Below are positions 1-9,207 of a stretch of 64,000 nucleotides of DNA, one piece after another. The notes beneath the pieces were generated by a model. It did no database searches. It was not told where the DNA came from and was given only the letters and a program-made list of their open reading frames with translations. The DNA is taken from positions 186,001-250,000 of the forward strand of contig NZ_JAPFGP010000005.1 of assembly GCF_026241155.1 (NCBI RefSeq), read 5' to 3'. The position numbers and the translations under genes are program-made. Every line of letters starts with the position of its first letter. Positions within the stretch are counted from its first letter, which is position 1. Source of the DNA: Paucibacter sp. PLA-PC-4. Its GTDB lineage: Bacteria > Pseudomonadota > Gammaproteobacteria > Burkholderiales > Burkholderiaceae_C.

Positions 1-1
1 G

Positions 2-1942
2 AGCCAGGCGGTGCTCATGGGCGCGCTGGTACTGGGCCTGGGCGCGATGGCCAGCGCGGCAATTCTGTGGCGTGCCAGCCAGGGGCTGGAGCGCTGGGTG
101 TGCGCCGGCTTCGTCGCGGTGGCCCTGGTGCACGCGAGCGGCCCACTGCTGGACCCGCAGGGCCGCTCGGTCATCACGTACGGCCTGGGCCTGATCGTGC
201 AGACCGCGCTGGGCCTGGGACTGATGCTTTTGTCGGTGGGCCGGGCCCATGGCCAGGCGCAGCGCCAGGCCGAGCGATTCACGCGTCTGGCCGAGCACTC
301 GCTGCAGGGCCTGGTGGTGTTGCAGGACTACCGGGTCGTCTACGCCAACCCGGCGGCGCGCCGCATGTTCGGCCACGATCCGCTGCGCGACCGGCCGGGG
401 GAGACCGCGCTGGCCGAACTGGTCTCGCCGGATCTGCGCCAGGCTGCGCGGCAGCGCCATCGCGCAGTGCTGGCCGACTCGCAGGCCCGCATCGAATGGG
501 AGGGGCCGCGGCTGGGCTTCGATGGACGGCTGCTCCATGTACGCGGCCTGTCCAGCCATCTGGACTGGGACGGCCAGCCGGCCGAGCTACTGGTGATGAT
601 CGACGACAGCGAGCGCCAGGCGGCCCTCGAAGCCTTGCGCCGCCAGGCCCTGCACGACGAGCTGACCGCGCTGCCGAACCGCAACTTCGCGGTCGAGCGC
701 CTGCGGCAGCTCACGCGGCTGGGCGCGTCGCCGTTCGCCCTGGTGTCGGCGGATATGGACCGATTCCAATTAATCAATGAATCGCTGGGCCATGCGGTCG
801 GCGATGCCTTGCTGCAGGGCATCGCGCAGCGCCTGTGCGCCGAGCTGCCCCACAACGCGACGGTCGCGCGACTGGGCGAGGACCAGTTCGTGATGCTGGT
901 CGAGGGGGCGCCTGGGCGGGCCGAAGCGCTGGCCTTCGCCGAGCGGCTGCTGGCGCTGATGGAGCGGCCCTTCGCCGTCGACGGGGCCGAGCTGTTCGTC
1001 CATATGTCGGTCGGCGTGGCGCTGTTTCCACAGGACGCGGCCGACGGCCCCGGCCTGCTGCGCGCCGCCGACTCCGCGATGCATCGGGCCAAGGCGCGCG
1101 CCGGCGCCACCTATGCCTTCTTCGATGCGGCGATGAATCGCGCCGCCCAGGCGCGCATGGAGGCCGAGCAGGCGCTCTCGAAGGCGCTGGAGGAGGGCCA
1201 GTTCCGGCTCGACTACCAGCCCAAGATGCTGGCGGTCTCGCGCGAGCTCTGCGGTTTCGAGGCGCTGGTGCGCTGGCAGCGGCCAGGCATCGGCCCGGTC
1301 AGCCCGGCCGAGTTCATCCCGGCGGCTGAGCGCACCGGCCAGATCCGCGCGCTGGGCACGCTGATCATCGAGATCGCGACCGCCCAGCTGCGCCAGTGGC
1401 TGGACCGCTTCGGCCGGCTGTTGCCGGTGGCCATCAATGTATCGCCACTGCAGTTCGAGGATCCAGAGTTCGTGCCGCAGCTGCTGGCCGCGCTGGAGCG
1501 TCAGCGCCTACCGCCGGCGGCGCTGCAGATCGAGATCACCGAGAGCGCGGCGATCGGCCATGTTGAACGGGTGCTGCCGCAGTTAGAGCGGCTGCGCGCG
1601 GCCGGCGTGCTGTGCGCACTGGACGACTTCGGCACCGGCCAGTCCTCACTGACCATGCTGCGCCAACTGCCCATTCATGCGATGAAGTTGGACCGCAGCA
1701 TGATAGAGCCGCTGCCACGCCAGGACGCCAGCGCGGTGGTCCAGGCGACCTGCGCGCTAGGCCATTCGCTGGGGCTTGAGATCATCGCCGAGGGCGTCGA
1801 GACCGAGGAGCAGGCCATGGCTGTCGAGGCGCTGGGCTGCACCCAGCTGCAGGGCTACTACCTGAGCCGACCGCTATCGGCCGAGCGCGCCACGGAACTG
1901 CTGCGGCGCTTTGTCGACATCCATCCGCTGGTCAATTCCTAG
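2..1942 (+). CDS. PAS-GGDEF-EAL membrane protein (5' truncated), probable c-di-GMP phosphodiesterase
   Basis: The reading frame is open to the left edge, so the true start lies outside the window. Counting from the GTG at 11 (643 residues): three hydrophobic segments (about 1-20, 26-44, 53-75), a PAS-like sensor region (about 85-200), a GGDEF domain and a C-terminal EAL domain. The diguanylate cyclase signature is degenerate (GEDQF at 289-293), so cyclase activity is doubtful. The EAL domain keeps its EAL motif (417-419), DDFGTG and EGVET, so c-di-GMP hydrolysis is the likely activity, with the GGDEF part as a possible GTP-binding regulator. Its last 11 bases overlap the end of the convergent psd gene. 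Confidence 0.9.
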   Translation, partial: SQAVLMGALVLGLGAMASAAILWRASQGLERWVCAGFVAVALVHASGPLLDPQGRSVITYGLGLIVQTALGLGLMLLSVGRAHGQAQRQAERFTRLAEHSLQGLVVLQDYRVVYANPAARRMFGHDPLRDRPGETALAELVSPDLRQAARQRHRAVLADSQARIEWEGPRLGFDGRLLHVRGLSSHLDWDGQPAELLVMIDDSERQAALEALRRQALHDELTALPNRNFAVERLRQLTRLGASPFALVSADMDRFQLINESLGHAVGDALLQGIAQRLCAELPHNATVARLGEDQFVMLVEGAPGRAEALAFAERLLALMERPFAVDGAELFVHMSVGVALFPQDAADGPGLLRAADSAMHRAKARAGATYAFFDAAMNRAAQARMEAEQALSKALEEGQFRLDYQPKMLAVSRELCGFEALVRWQRPGIGPVSPAEFIPAAERTGQIRALGTLIIEIATAQLRQWLDRFGRLLPVAINVSPLQFEDPEFVPQLLAALERQRLPPAALQIEITESAAIGHVERVLPQLERLRAAGVLCALDDFGTGQSSLTMLRQLPIHAMKLDRSMIEPLPRQDASAVVQATCALGHSLGLEIIAEGVETEEQAMAVEALGCTQLQGYYLSRPLSAERATELLRRFVDIHPLVNS

Positions 1943-2783
1943 TGCGTGCCATCAGCTCGCCGAGCCGGATCGCAGCACCCGGCTGCCAGCCGGGATTGAA
2001 GCTCAGGCCCTGGCCCTGCGGGAACAGCATCACGACGGTGGAGCCAAGCAGGAAGCGGCCCATCTCCTCGCCTTGCTTGAGCACGACCTGGGCGTCGGGA
2101 TAGCTCCACTCGCGCAGATGGCCGGGGCGCGGCGGATTGACCTGGCCATGCCAGACCGTGGCCATCGAACCGACGATGGTGGCGCCGACCAGCACCATCA
2201 CAAAGGGACCGGCCTCGCCATCGAACACGCAGACCACGCGTTCGTTGCGGGCGAACAGGCCAGGCACGCCGCGCGCCGTGGTCGGGTTGACCGAAAACAG
2301 CGCGCCGGGCACATGGATCATGCGCGTCAGGCGGCCATCGCAAGGCATGTGGATGCGGTGGTAGTCGCGCGGGCTCAGGTACAGATTGGCGAAGAAGCCG
2401 TCGCGAAACTGCGCGGCCAGCGCCGCATCACCGCCGACCAGGCCCGTGGTCGAGAAGCTGTGGCCTTTGGCCTGGAAGACCTGGTCGCCCGCGATCGCAC
2501 CGAACTGGCTGATGCCGCCGTCCACCGGGCAGATCAGCGGACCATCGGCCAGCGGCCGCGCGCCCGGCTTGAGCGCACGGGTAAAAAACTCGTTGAAGCT
2601 CGGGTAGCTGGCGATGTCGGGGTCGGCCGCCTCGGCCATATCGACCCGGTAGCGAGCGACAAAACGCCGGATCACGGCCGTCGTCAGCGCACCCAGGCGT
2701 GCCGAGGCAAACAGCCCCGCCAGACGGGTCAGCGCCTGCTTGGGCATCAGGTACTGCGGCAATACGGCCAGACGGTCGGACAC
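1932..2783 (-). CDS. psd: phosphatidylserine decarboxylase proenzyme
   Basis: Converts phosphatidylserine to phosphatidylethanolamine at the inner membrane. The 283-residue product matches the usual proenzyme length. The self-cleavage motif LGST lies at 246-249 (Ser248 becomes the pyruvoyl group), with Asp88 in PVDG and His145 in DYHRIHMP completing the expected autocatalytic triad. The gene stands alone: no phosphatidylserine synthase gene is adjacent. It ends inside the 3' end of the preceding convergent gene. About 137 bases separate its start from the divergent trhO gene and must hold promoters for both. Confidence 0.95.
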   Translation of the reverse strand: MSDRLAVLPQYLMPKQALTRLAGLFASARLGALTTAVIRRFVARYRVDMAEAADPDIASYPSFNEFFTRALKPGARPLADGPLICPVDGGISQFGAIAGDQVFQAKGHSFSTTGLVGGDAALAAQFRDGFFANLYLSPRDYHRIHMPCDGRLTRMIHVPGALFSVNPTTARGVPGLFARNERVVCVFDGEAGPFVMVLVGATIVGSMATVWHGQVNPPRPGHLREWSYPDAQVVLKQGEEMGRFLLGSTVVMLFPQGQGLSFNPGWQPGAAIRLGELMARTRN

Positions 2784-2920
2784 GGAAAATACCCCAGCTC
2801 AGTTCGGAAGGTGCGGGATTGTAGGGGGGCATGCGCATTCAAGCACCGCGCCGGCATCGCCGATGCGTGGCGCCGGTCCCGCTACCATTAGCAGCGCCCC
2901 GTCCTGCTTGAAACCTATCC

Positions 2921-3742
2921 ATGCCCTGCACCGAAATCCACAGCTCCTTCTACCGCTTTGTCGCGCTGAGCGACCCGCAGAGCGTGGCGGCGCGACTGCG
3001 TGAGCTGGTGGCCATCGGGCTGGGAGGCAATATCCTGGTTGCGGCCGAAGGCATCAGCGGCGCGGTGGCCGGCGAGCCGGACGTGCTGAGGGCCTTCGAG
3101 GCGGCGCTGCAGAGCGACCCACTGTTCGGCGGGGCCTTCGCCGGCCTGGTGTTCAAGCACAGCGCCTGCGTGACCCGGCCGTTCACGCTGATCAAGGTCC
3201 ATGTGAAGCCGGAGATCGTCGCCTTCGGAGTGCCAGGCGTCAGCGGCCTGCCGGCGCCCGAGCGACCCGACACCCATGTGGCACCGGCGCGCTGGCGCGA
3301 GCTGCTGGCTCGGCCCGATGTGCTGGTGCTCGACAACCGCAACAGCTTCGAGTTCAAGCTCGGCCGCTTCGCCGGCGCCATCGATCCAGCGGTCACGCAC
3401 TTCCGCGATTTCCCCGCCTATGTGAACGACCATGCCGAGGCATGGAAGCGCGAGGGCAAGACCATCGCGATGTATTGCACCGGCGGCATTCGCTGCGAGA
3501 AGACCGCCGCCTGGATGCAAGATCAGGGTCTGCAGGTCTACCAGCTCGACGGCGGCATCCTGAACTATTTCCAGTCGATGCCCGAGCCCGAATCCGATTG
3601 GCAGGGCGAATGCTTTGTGTTCGACAAGCGGATCGCGATAGACACACGGCTGCAGGAAACCGCGACCAATGCCGAGCAGGTCTATGCCGAGGAGCCGCCG
3701 TGGCGGCTGGCGCGCGCCAAGCGCCTGGACCCGGACGGTTGA
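2921..3742 (+). CDS. trhO: tRNA uridine(34) hydroxylase (rhodanese-like)
   Basis: Member of the TrhO/YceA family, which installs 5-hydroxyuridine at the wobble position of some tRNAs. The 273-residue protein has an N-terminal acylphosphatase-like fold region followed by a rhodanese domain (about 120-220) with the family signature CTGGIRCEK, whose first cysteine is Cys186. The C-terminus after the rhodanese domain is short, and the cysteine-rich tail seen in some longer homologues is absent. The start ATG sits about 137 bases from the divergent psd start. Confidence 0.92.
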   Translation: MPCTEIHSSFYRFVALSDPQSVAARLRELVAIGLGGNILVAAEGISGAVAGEPDVLRAFEAALQSDPLFGGAFAGLVFKHSACVTRPFTLIKVHVKPEIVAFGVPGVSGLPAPERPDTHVAPARWRELLARPDVLVLDNRNSFEFKLGRFAGAIDPAVTHFRDFPAYVNDHAEAWKREGKTIAMYCTGGIRCEKTAAWMQDQGLQVYQLDGGILNYFQSMPEPESDWQGECFVFDKRIAIDTRLQETATNAEQVYAEEPPWRLARAKRLDPDG

Positions 3743-3796
3743 TAATCGTCGCCAGTTTCCGTCCTCCTTGCCCGCAGTCGAAAGCCCCCGCGCCCC

Positions 3797-5128
3797 ATGT
3801 CCAATCTGATCGTCCACGGCGGCACCCCTTTGAAGGGCCGCATCACTCCCTCGGCCAACAAGAACGCGGTGCTGCCGATTCTGTGCGCCACGCTGCTGAG
3901 CAAGCAGCCGATCCGGCTCAATGGCGTGCCCGAGATCACCGACGTCAAGAAGATTCTCGAGGTGTTCCGCAGCCTGGGCAGCACGGTAACCGTGGACTTC
4001 GCGACCGGCATCCTCGATGTGCACCACAGAGACACCCACTTCGACCCGGCCGTCGATCGCCTACCCGAGGAGATGCGCAGCTCCATCATGCTGGTGCCGG
4101 GCCTGATGGCGCGCTTCGGCGCCGCCCGCATCGAAGACGATGTCAAGGGCTGCACGCTGGGCGCGCGAGAGATCGACCCGCATGTCGAGGTGTTCGAGCG
4201 CTTCGGCGCCGCGGTCGAGCGCCACAGCGACGGCCTGCTGGTTCAGGTCGGGCATCCGGGAGACAGCGGCGCGAGCAAGCTGCGCGCCAACAATCACTGG
4301 ACCGACTACGCCTCGGTCACCACCACCGAGAACTTCGTGCTCTGCGCCGCGCTGGCCGACGGCCGCTCGACCCTGATGAACGCCGCCTCTGAGCCGCATG
4401 TGCAGGAGTTCTGCGAGTTCATGCGGATGCTAGGCGCCAAGATCGAGGGCCTGGGCACCTCCAAGCTGACGATCACCGGCGTCGACGCGCTGCAAGGCGG
4501 CGAGTTCACGTTCGCCGAGGATTTCCACGAGATCGTCACCTTCCTGGCCCTGGGTGCCATCACCGGCGGCGATGTGCAGGTCAAGAACTCGACGCCCGAG
4601 CAGTTCCCGCTGATCGACCGCACTTTTGCCAAGTTCGGCGTGCAGATCATTCACGAGGGCGGCTGGTCGCGCGCGCAGCTGGTGTCGCCGGACGGCAAGC
4701 TCAAGGTCAAGGAACCGTTCACCCGCAACATCCTGCAAAAGGTCGAGGCTGCGCCCTGGCCCTATCTGCCGGTCGACCTGCTGCCCATCTTCGTTGCGCT
4801 GGGCGTCAAGGCCGAGGGCAGTGTGATGTTCTGGAACAAGGTCTATGACGGCGCGATGGGCTGGACCTCGGAGCTCAGCAAGTTCGGTGCCCATGCCTTC
4901 CTGTCCGACCCGCACCGCATGGTGACCTTTGGCGGCAAGCCGCTGGCCCCCGCCGAGGTCGAGAGCCCCTACATCATCCGCGTCGCGATCGCGCTACTGA
5001 TGGTGGCCGCCAGCATCCCCGGCAAGTCGACCATCCGCAACGCCACACCGATCCGCCGCGCCCACCCACACTTCGCCGAGAACATCGGCCGCCTGGGTGC
5101 CCGCATCGAATGGGTGGACGGCGACTGA
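3797..5128 (+). CDS. murA: UDP-N-acetylglucosamine 1-carboxyvinyltransferase family protein (MurA paralogue)
   Basis: A 443-residue EPSP-synthase-fold protein. Residues that match E. coli MurA active-site positions are visible: Lys22-Asn23 in the N-terminal loop and Cys119 in GCTLGAR (E. coli Cys115). The family transfers enolpyruvate from PEP to UDP-GlcNAc, the first committed step of peptidoglycan synthesis. The context is unusual: in Burkholderiales the housekeeping murA normally sits beside hisG, whereas this copy lies between trhO and a binding-protein-like gene. The sequence also looks divergent from standard MurA (for example TLGAREIDPHVE after the active Cys). It may be a second, specialised enolpyruvyl transferase; the substrate is inferred. 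Confidence 0.85.
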   Translation: MSNLIVHGGTPLKGRITPSANKNAVLPILCATLLSKQPIRLNGVPEITDVKKILEVFRSLGSTVTVDFATGILDVHHRDTHFDPAVDRLPEEMRSSIMLVPGLMARFGAARIEDDVKGCTLGAREIDPHVEVFERFGAAVERHSDGLLVQVGHPGDSGASKLRANNHWTDYASVTTTENFVLCAALADGRSTLMNAASEPHVQEFCEFMRMLGAKIEGLGTSKLTITGVDALQGGEFTFAEDFHEIVTFLALGAITGGDVQVKNSTPEQFPLIDRTFAKFGVQIIHEGGWSRAQLVSPDGKLKVKEPFTRNILQKVEAAPWPYLPVDLLPIFVALGVKAEGSVMFWNKVYDGAMGWTSELSKFGAHAFLSDPHRMVTFGGKPLAPAEVESPYIIRVAIALLMVAASIPGKSTIRNATPIRRAHPHFAENIGRLGARIEWVDGD

Positions 5129-5155
5129 GGCTCGGTCAGCCAACATCCGCATTCC

Positions 5156-6070
5156 ATGCGACGCCTCCTTGTGCGCGGCCTTGCCGTGCTGGCCTGCGCG
5201 GCAGCCGGCGCCCAGGCCCAGCCGCCGTCGCCGCCGCCAACCACGCTGCGCTGGGTGGTGCAGCACATGCCGCCGCATTTCAGCTATGCCGGCGGCCGCG
5301 TGCCCCAGACCCTTGAGGATCTGGGGCGCGGCGAAGTCGACGGCTTCCTGCGCCTGTTGATCCCGCGCCTGTCCGAGTACCGCCATGAATTTGTCGAGGC
5401 CAGCACGGCGCGCTTCGAAAGTCTGGCTCGCCAGGGAGAAACGCTGTGCAGCGTGCTGCATGTGCGCCGGCCCGAGCGGCTGGACTGGCTGTACTTCACG
5501 CATCTGCATCCGGCCCTGGCCTCGCGCGAGATCCATGTGATCGTGCATCGCGACAGCAAAGCACGCTTCGAGCAGGCCGGCCAAACCTTGCAGCTGGCCG
5601 AGCTGCTGCAGCGCCGCGAGCTGGTCGGCCTGCTGCCGCGCGACCGCAGCTACGGCCCACGCATCGACACGCTGCTGCAGGCTCAAGGCGCAAATGCGCC
5701 CAAGACCGTCGCCACCGGCCGCGGCATGCAGCTGCTAGCAATGCTGCGCGCCAAGCGCATGGACTACACGCTGGAGTACCCGGCTGCGGTTGACGAGTTC
5801 ATGCTCAACCTGGGCGGTCCGCCCGAGCTACTCAAACTGCCGTTGGCCGAAGGCCGCAGCACCACCATGGCCATGGCCGCCTGCAGCCGCACGCCCGAAG
5901 GCCGGCGGCGGATCGAGGCGATCGACCGGGCCGTGCGCACGCTGGCCGAGGACCCGCAGCGCGAGCGCTGGCTGCGCGAGTGGCGCGGCACCGCGCTGGA
6001 CGAGGCCGAGCGCCGGCGCCTGCTTCGCTATCTGGACGAACGTGCCAGCGCCGGCCCGCAGATCGAATAA
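5156..6070 (+). CDS. periplasmic substrate-binding-like protein
   Basis: 304 residues with a signal peptide (charged start MRR, hydrophobic core, AQA cleavage site near 21). The remainder resembles type-2 periplasmic binding folds of the ABC family-3 / TIGR02285 kind, with recognisable strings such as GEVDGFLRLL near the N-terminus and MDYTLEYPA further on. No permease or ATPase gene is adjacent, so it may be a stand-alone sensor or binding protein rather than a transporter component. Its stop codon overlaps the next start (TAATG), indicating translational coupling to the pseudouridine synthase gene. The ligand cannot be deduced. Confidence 0.7.
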   Translation: MRRLLVRGLAVLACAAAGAQAQPPSPPPTTLRWVVQHMPPHFSYAGGRVPQTLEDLGRGEVDGFLRLLIPRLSEYRHEFVEASTARFESLARQGETLCSVLHVRRPERLDWLYFTHLHPALASREIHVIVHRDSKARFEQAGQTLQLAELLQRRELVGLLPRDRSYGPRIDTLLQAQGANAPKTVATGRGMQLLAMLRAKRMDYTLEYPAAVDEFMLNLGGPPELLKLPLAEGRSTTMAMAACSRTPEGRRRIEAIDRAVRTLAEDPQRERWLREWRGTALDEAERRRLLRYLDERASAGPQIE

Positions 6071-6993
6071 TGAGCCGCCCGCCCAAGCCCGAGCTGCCGC
6101 TGCTCGATGGTGTCAGCGCCAGCGCCTTGGCTCTGGGACTCGGTCCCTGGGCCTCGCTGCTGGACTGCCTGGCCGAGCGTCTGCCGCTGGTTTCGCGCGA
6201 TGAATGGCGCGCGCGCATGGCCGCCGGTCAGGTGCTGGACGAGCAGGGCCATGCCTTGCCGCCCGAGACGACCTATCGCGCCGGGCGCCGTATCTTTTAC
6301 TACCGCCAGCTGCCGGACGAGCCGGACATTCCCTTCGCCGAGACCGTGCTGTTCCAAGACGAGCACCTGCTGGTGGCCGACAAGCCGCACTTCCTGCCGG
6401 TCACACCCAAGGGCCGCTATGTGCAACAGACCCTGCTGACGCGGCTGAAGAAGCGCAGCGGCATTGCGACCCTGACACCTATCCACCGCATCGACCGTGA
6501 GACCGCCGGCTTGTGCCTGTTCGCCGTGAGGCCACAGGACCGCGACGCCTACCAGCGCCTGTTCCGCGAACGCGCGGTCGAGAAGGTCTACGAGGCTATC
6601 GCGGGCTTCAGACCCGAGCTGCCGCTGCCGATGACTTATCGCAGCCGTCTGCAGCAGCGCGCCGACGCCTTCATGCAGATGGAGGAGGTGGCCGGCGAGC
6701 CCAATGCCGAGACCGACATTGCGATGATCGAGCGGCTGGGCAGGGACCTGGCGCGCTACGAGCTTCGTCCGCGCACCGGCCAGAAGCACCAGTTGCGCGC
6801 ACAGATGAGCATGCTGAACCTGCCCTTGCTGGGCGACCGCATCTATCCCCTGTTGCAAGCCGATACGACCGTGCCGGACTACACACAGCCGCTGCAGCTG
6901 CTGGCGCGCGAAGTTGCCTTCACCGATCCGCTGGACGGCCGGCCGCGCCGTTTTTCGAGCCACCTGCGTCTCGCCGCCACGACAGCCGGCTGA
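6070..6993 (+). CDS. RluA-family RNA pseudouridine synthase
   Basis: 307 residues. The catalytic motif HRIDRETAG gives Asp142 as the nucleophile, and KPHFLPVTPKG and RTGQKHQLR are typical RluA-family core motifs. The enzyme isomerises uridine to pseudouridine in rRNA or tRNA; which position is modified cannot be read from the sequence. The first ~85 residues are an extension without a clear S4 domain. I chose the ATG at 6070 because it overlaps the preceding stop (TAATG) and the family homology begins soon after. The frame stays open upstream, so longer starts are formally possible. Confidence 0.9.
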   Translation: MSRPPKPELPLLDGVSASALALGLGPWASLLDCLAERLPLVSRDEWRARMAAGQVLDEQGHALPPETTYRAGRRIFYYRQLPDEPDIPFAETVLFQDEHLLVADKPHFLPVTPKGRYVQQTLLTRLKKRSGIATLTPIHRIDRETAGLCLFAVRPQDRDAYQRLFRERAVEKVYEAIAGFRPELPLPMTYRSRLQQRADAFMQMEEVAGEPNAETDIAMIERLGRDLARYELRPRTGQKHQLRAQMSMLNLPLLGDRIYPLLQADTTVPDYTQPLQLLAREVAFTDPLDGRPRRFSSHLRLAATTAG

Positions 6994-7030
6994 AGCGCAG
7001 CCGCTATGCTTGCCTGCATGGTTTCTGGCC

Positions 7031-9190
7031 ATGAGGGAGGTCCGTTTGACCGCTGACCCGCTAAGCTTTCGCAGAGCCATTGCTCTGTTGTCGGTGCTGG
7101 TGCTGCTGTTGTTGATCTTCATGGCATCGCCCTCGCTGGCCTATCTGAAATACAGCGAGCAGGTTTTTCCGGTTTGGCTGCACACGCTGTGCGAGCTGTT
7201 CGCCGTGCTGATCGCGGGCCTGGTCTTCGCCTCGGCCTGGCATGCCGAGGGGCGCGACCTCAGCCTCAACACCGCCCTGCTCGGCGCCGGCTTCGCAGCG
7301 GTGGGCCTGTTCGACATCGGCCACCTTCTGTCCTACAAGGGCATGCCGGACTTTTTTGGCCCGGCTGCGCCGCAAAAGGCAATCGCCTTCTGGCTGTGTG
7401 CCCGCTACTGCGCCGCCACAGTCTTGCTGTTGGTGGCACTGCAGCCACACTCGCCCGTCCTGCAGCGTATCCAGCGGCGCGGCTTGCTGGCGGCGGCCCT
7501 GGGTCTGGTGCTGCTGGGCTACACCAGCCTGCTGGCCTGGCCCGATGTATGGCCAGCCTTGTTCGTGACCGGCAAAGGCTTGACCGAAGTCAAGATAGTG
7601 GCCGAGTACGGCATCGTCGCCCTGCTGGCCGTCGCTGCCTGGGCCCTGGTGCACCAGACGGCGCGTGGTCACTACAGCAGTGCCGATCTGGCACTGGCTG
7701 CCCTGATCACCATTCTCAGCGAGCTGTGCTTCACGCTCTATGCCAATGTCAACGACATCTACAGCCTGCTGGGCCATCTCTACAAGATCCTTGCCTACTA
7801 CTTCATCTACCGCGCGGTCTTCCTGGTTACCGTGCGCGAGCCCTATCAGCGCCTGAGCGAGGAGATGGCCGAGCGCCTGCGGGTCGAGCAGCGGCTGGAG
7901 TTTCTGGCCTATCACGATCCGCTGACCGGCCTGCCCAATCGCGCGCTGCTGCAAGACCGCATGCAGCAAGCAATCGACGAGGCCAAGCGCGAGCAGCTCG
8001 GCGTGGCGGTGCTGCTGCTAGACCTGGATCAGTTCAAAACCATCAACGACTCCATGGGCCACGATGCCGGCGACCAGCTGCTGCGCGCAAGTGCCCAGCG
8101 CCTACGTGCAGCCCTGCGCGAGGGCGATACCGTGGGTCGGCTGGGCGGGGACGAGTTCCTGATCCTGCTCAAAGGCATCCACGATCACACCTGTATCGAG
8201 CGCCGCTTGCAGGCGCTGCAACAGGCGCTGGCGGCGCCACTGCCGGTGGACGGGGCCGAACTGCGTGTCTCGGCCTCCTTCGGTGTGGCCCGCTATCCCG
8301 ACCACGGGACGGCGTTGGGAAGTCTGCAGCGCCACGCCGATACCGCGATGTACCGCGCCAAGGCAGACGGGCGCAATTGCTGGCGCCTCTACGACCCCAG
8401 CATGCAGGACGATGTGCAGGACCGGCTGCGGCTGCAGAGCGGCCTGGCCGTGGCGCTGGAGCGGGGTGAGTTCGAGCTGCATTTCCAGCCCCAGATCGAA
8501 CTGGCCAGCGGCCGCCTGGTGGGCGCCGAGGCCTTGCTGCGCTGGCGCCTGCCCGATGGCCGCTTGATGCCGCCTGCCCAGTTCATTCCGGTAGCCGAAG
8601 AAAGCGGGCTGATCGTGCGCATAGGCGAATGGGCGCTGCGCGAGGCCTGTCGCCAGGCCCGGCGCTGGCCCGAGATCGAGGGCCGCGCTCCGTGGGTGGC
8701 GGTCAATCTCTCGGCCCTGCAGTTCGGCGAGAACGGGCTGGAGGCTCTGGTCCGATCGGCGCTGAGCGACAGCGGGCTGGCGCCACAGCGGCTCGATCTG
8801 GAGTTGACCGAGTCCATCCTGATCAGCGATCCGGCCAGCGTGCTGGCCACGGTGACACGCCTCAAGCAGCTGGGCGTGGCCCTATCGATAGACGACTTCG
8901 GCACCGGCTATTCCAGCCTGTCCTACCTAACTCGCTTCCCCGTCGACAGACTCAAGATCGACCGCAGCTTCCTACAGGATCTCGGCCAGCGTGGTCGCAA
9001 CCAGTTGATCGTCGAAGCCATCATCGGACTGGCACGCAATCTGGGATTGGACTGCGTGGCAGAGGGCGTCGAGACTGAGACTGCCGCCGAACTGCTGCGC
9101 CATCTAGGCTGCAGCCATGCCCAGGGCTATCACTTCGCCCGGCCAATGTCGGCCGAGGAAATGCTGGCCTTTGTAAGCGCCCGGGTCTAG
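7031..9190 (+). CDS. MASE3-GGDEF-EAL membrane protein, c-di-GMP turnover
   Basis: 719 residues from the ATG at 7031. The N-terminal ~270 residues hold about seven or eight hydrophobic segments and resemble the MASE3 membrane sensor domain. A GGDEF domain follows with an intact GGDEF motif at 372-376, then an EAL domain with EAL at 500-502, DDFGTG and EGVET. Both synthesis and hydrolysis of c-di-GMP are possible by motif; which dominates is unknown. The gene starts 37 bases after the pseudouridine synthase gene and faces the convergent SNF2 gene with only 17 bases between stops. The frame is open upstream of 7031, but MASE3 similarity begins close to this ATG. Confidence 0.9.
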   Translation: MREVRLTADPLSFRRAIALLSVLVLLLLIFMASPSLAYLKYSEQVFPVWLHTLCELFAVLIAGLVFASAWHAEGRDLSLNTALLGAGFAAVGLFDIGHLLSYKGMPDFFGPAAPQKAIAFWLCARYCAATVLLLVALQPHSPVLQRIQRRGLLAAALGLVLLGYTSLLAWPDVWPALFVTGKGLTEVKIVAEYGIVALLAVAAWALVHQTARGHYSSADLALAALITILSELCFTLYANVNDIYSLLGHLYKILAYYFIYRAVFLVTVREPYQRLSEEMAERLRVEQRLEFLAYHDPLTGLPNRALLQDRMQQAIDEAKREQLGVAVLLLDLDQFKTINDSMGHDAGDQLLRASAQRLRAALREGDTVGRLGGDEFLILLKGIHDHTCIERRLQALQQALAAPLPVDGAELRVSASFGVARYPDHGTALGSLQRHADTAMYRAKADGRNCWRLYDPSMQDDVQDRLRLQSGLAVALERGEFELHFQPQIELASGRLVGAEALLRWRLPDGRLMPPAQFIPVAEESGLIVRIGEWALREACRQARRWPEIEGRAPWVAVNLSALQFGENGLEALVRSALSDSGLAPQRLDLELTESILISDPASVLATVTRLKQLGVALSIDDFGTGYSSLSYLTRFPVDRLKIDRSFLQDLGQRGRNQLIVEAIIGLARNLGLDCVAEGVETETAAELLRHLGCSHAQGYHFARPMSAEEMLAFVSARV

Positions 9191-9207
9191 GACTGAACGG
9201 TGACGGC

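Noticed and set aside
1911-2891. Plus-strand open frame of 326 codons
   Set aside because: Opposite psd, whose catalytic motifs are complete.
2915-4039. Long minus-strand open frame opposite trhO and the MurA-family gene
   Set aside because: Antisense shadow typical of GC-rich coding DNA; the plus-strand genes have clear family motifs.
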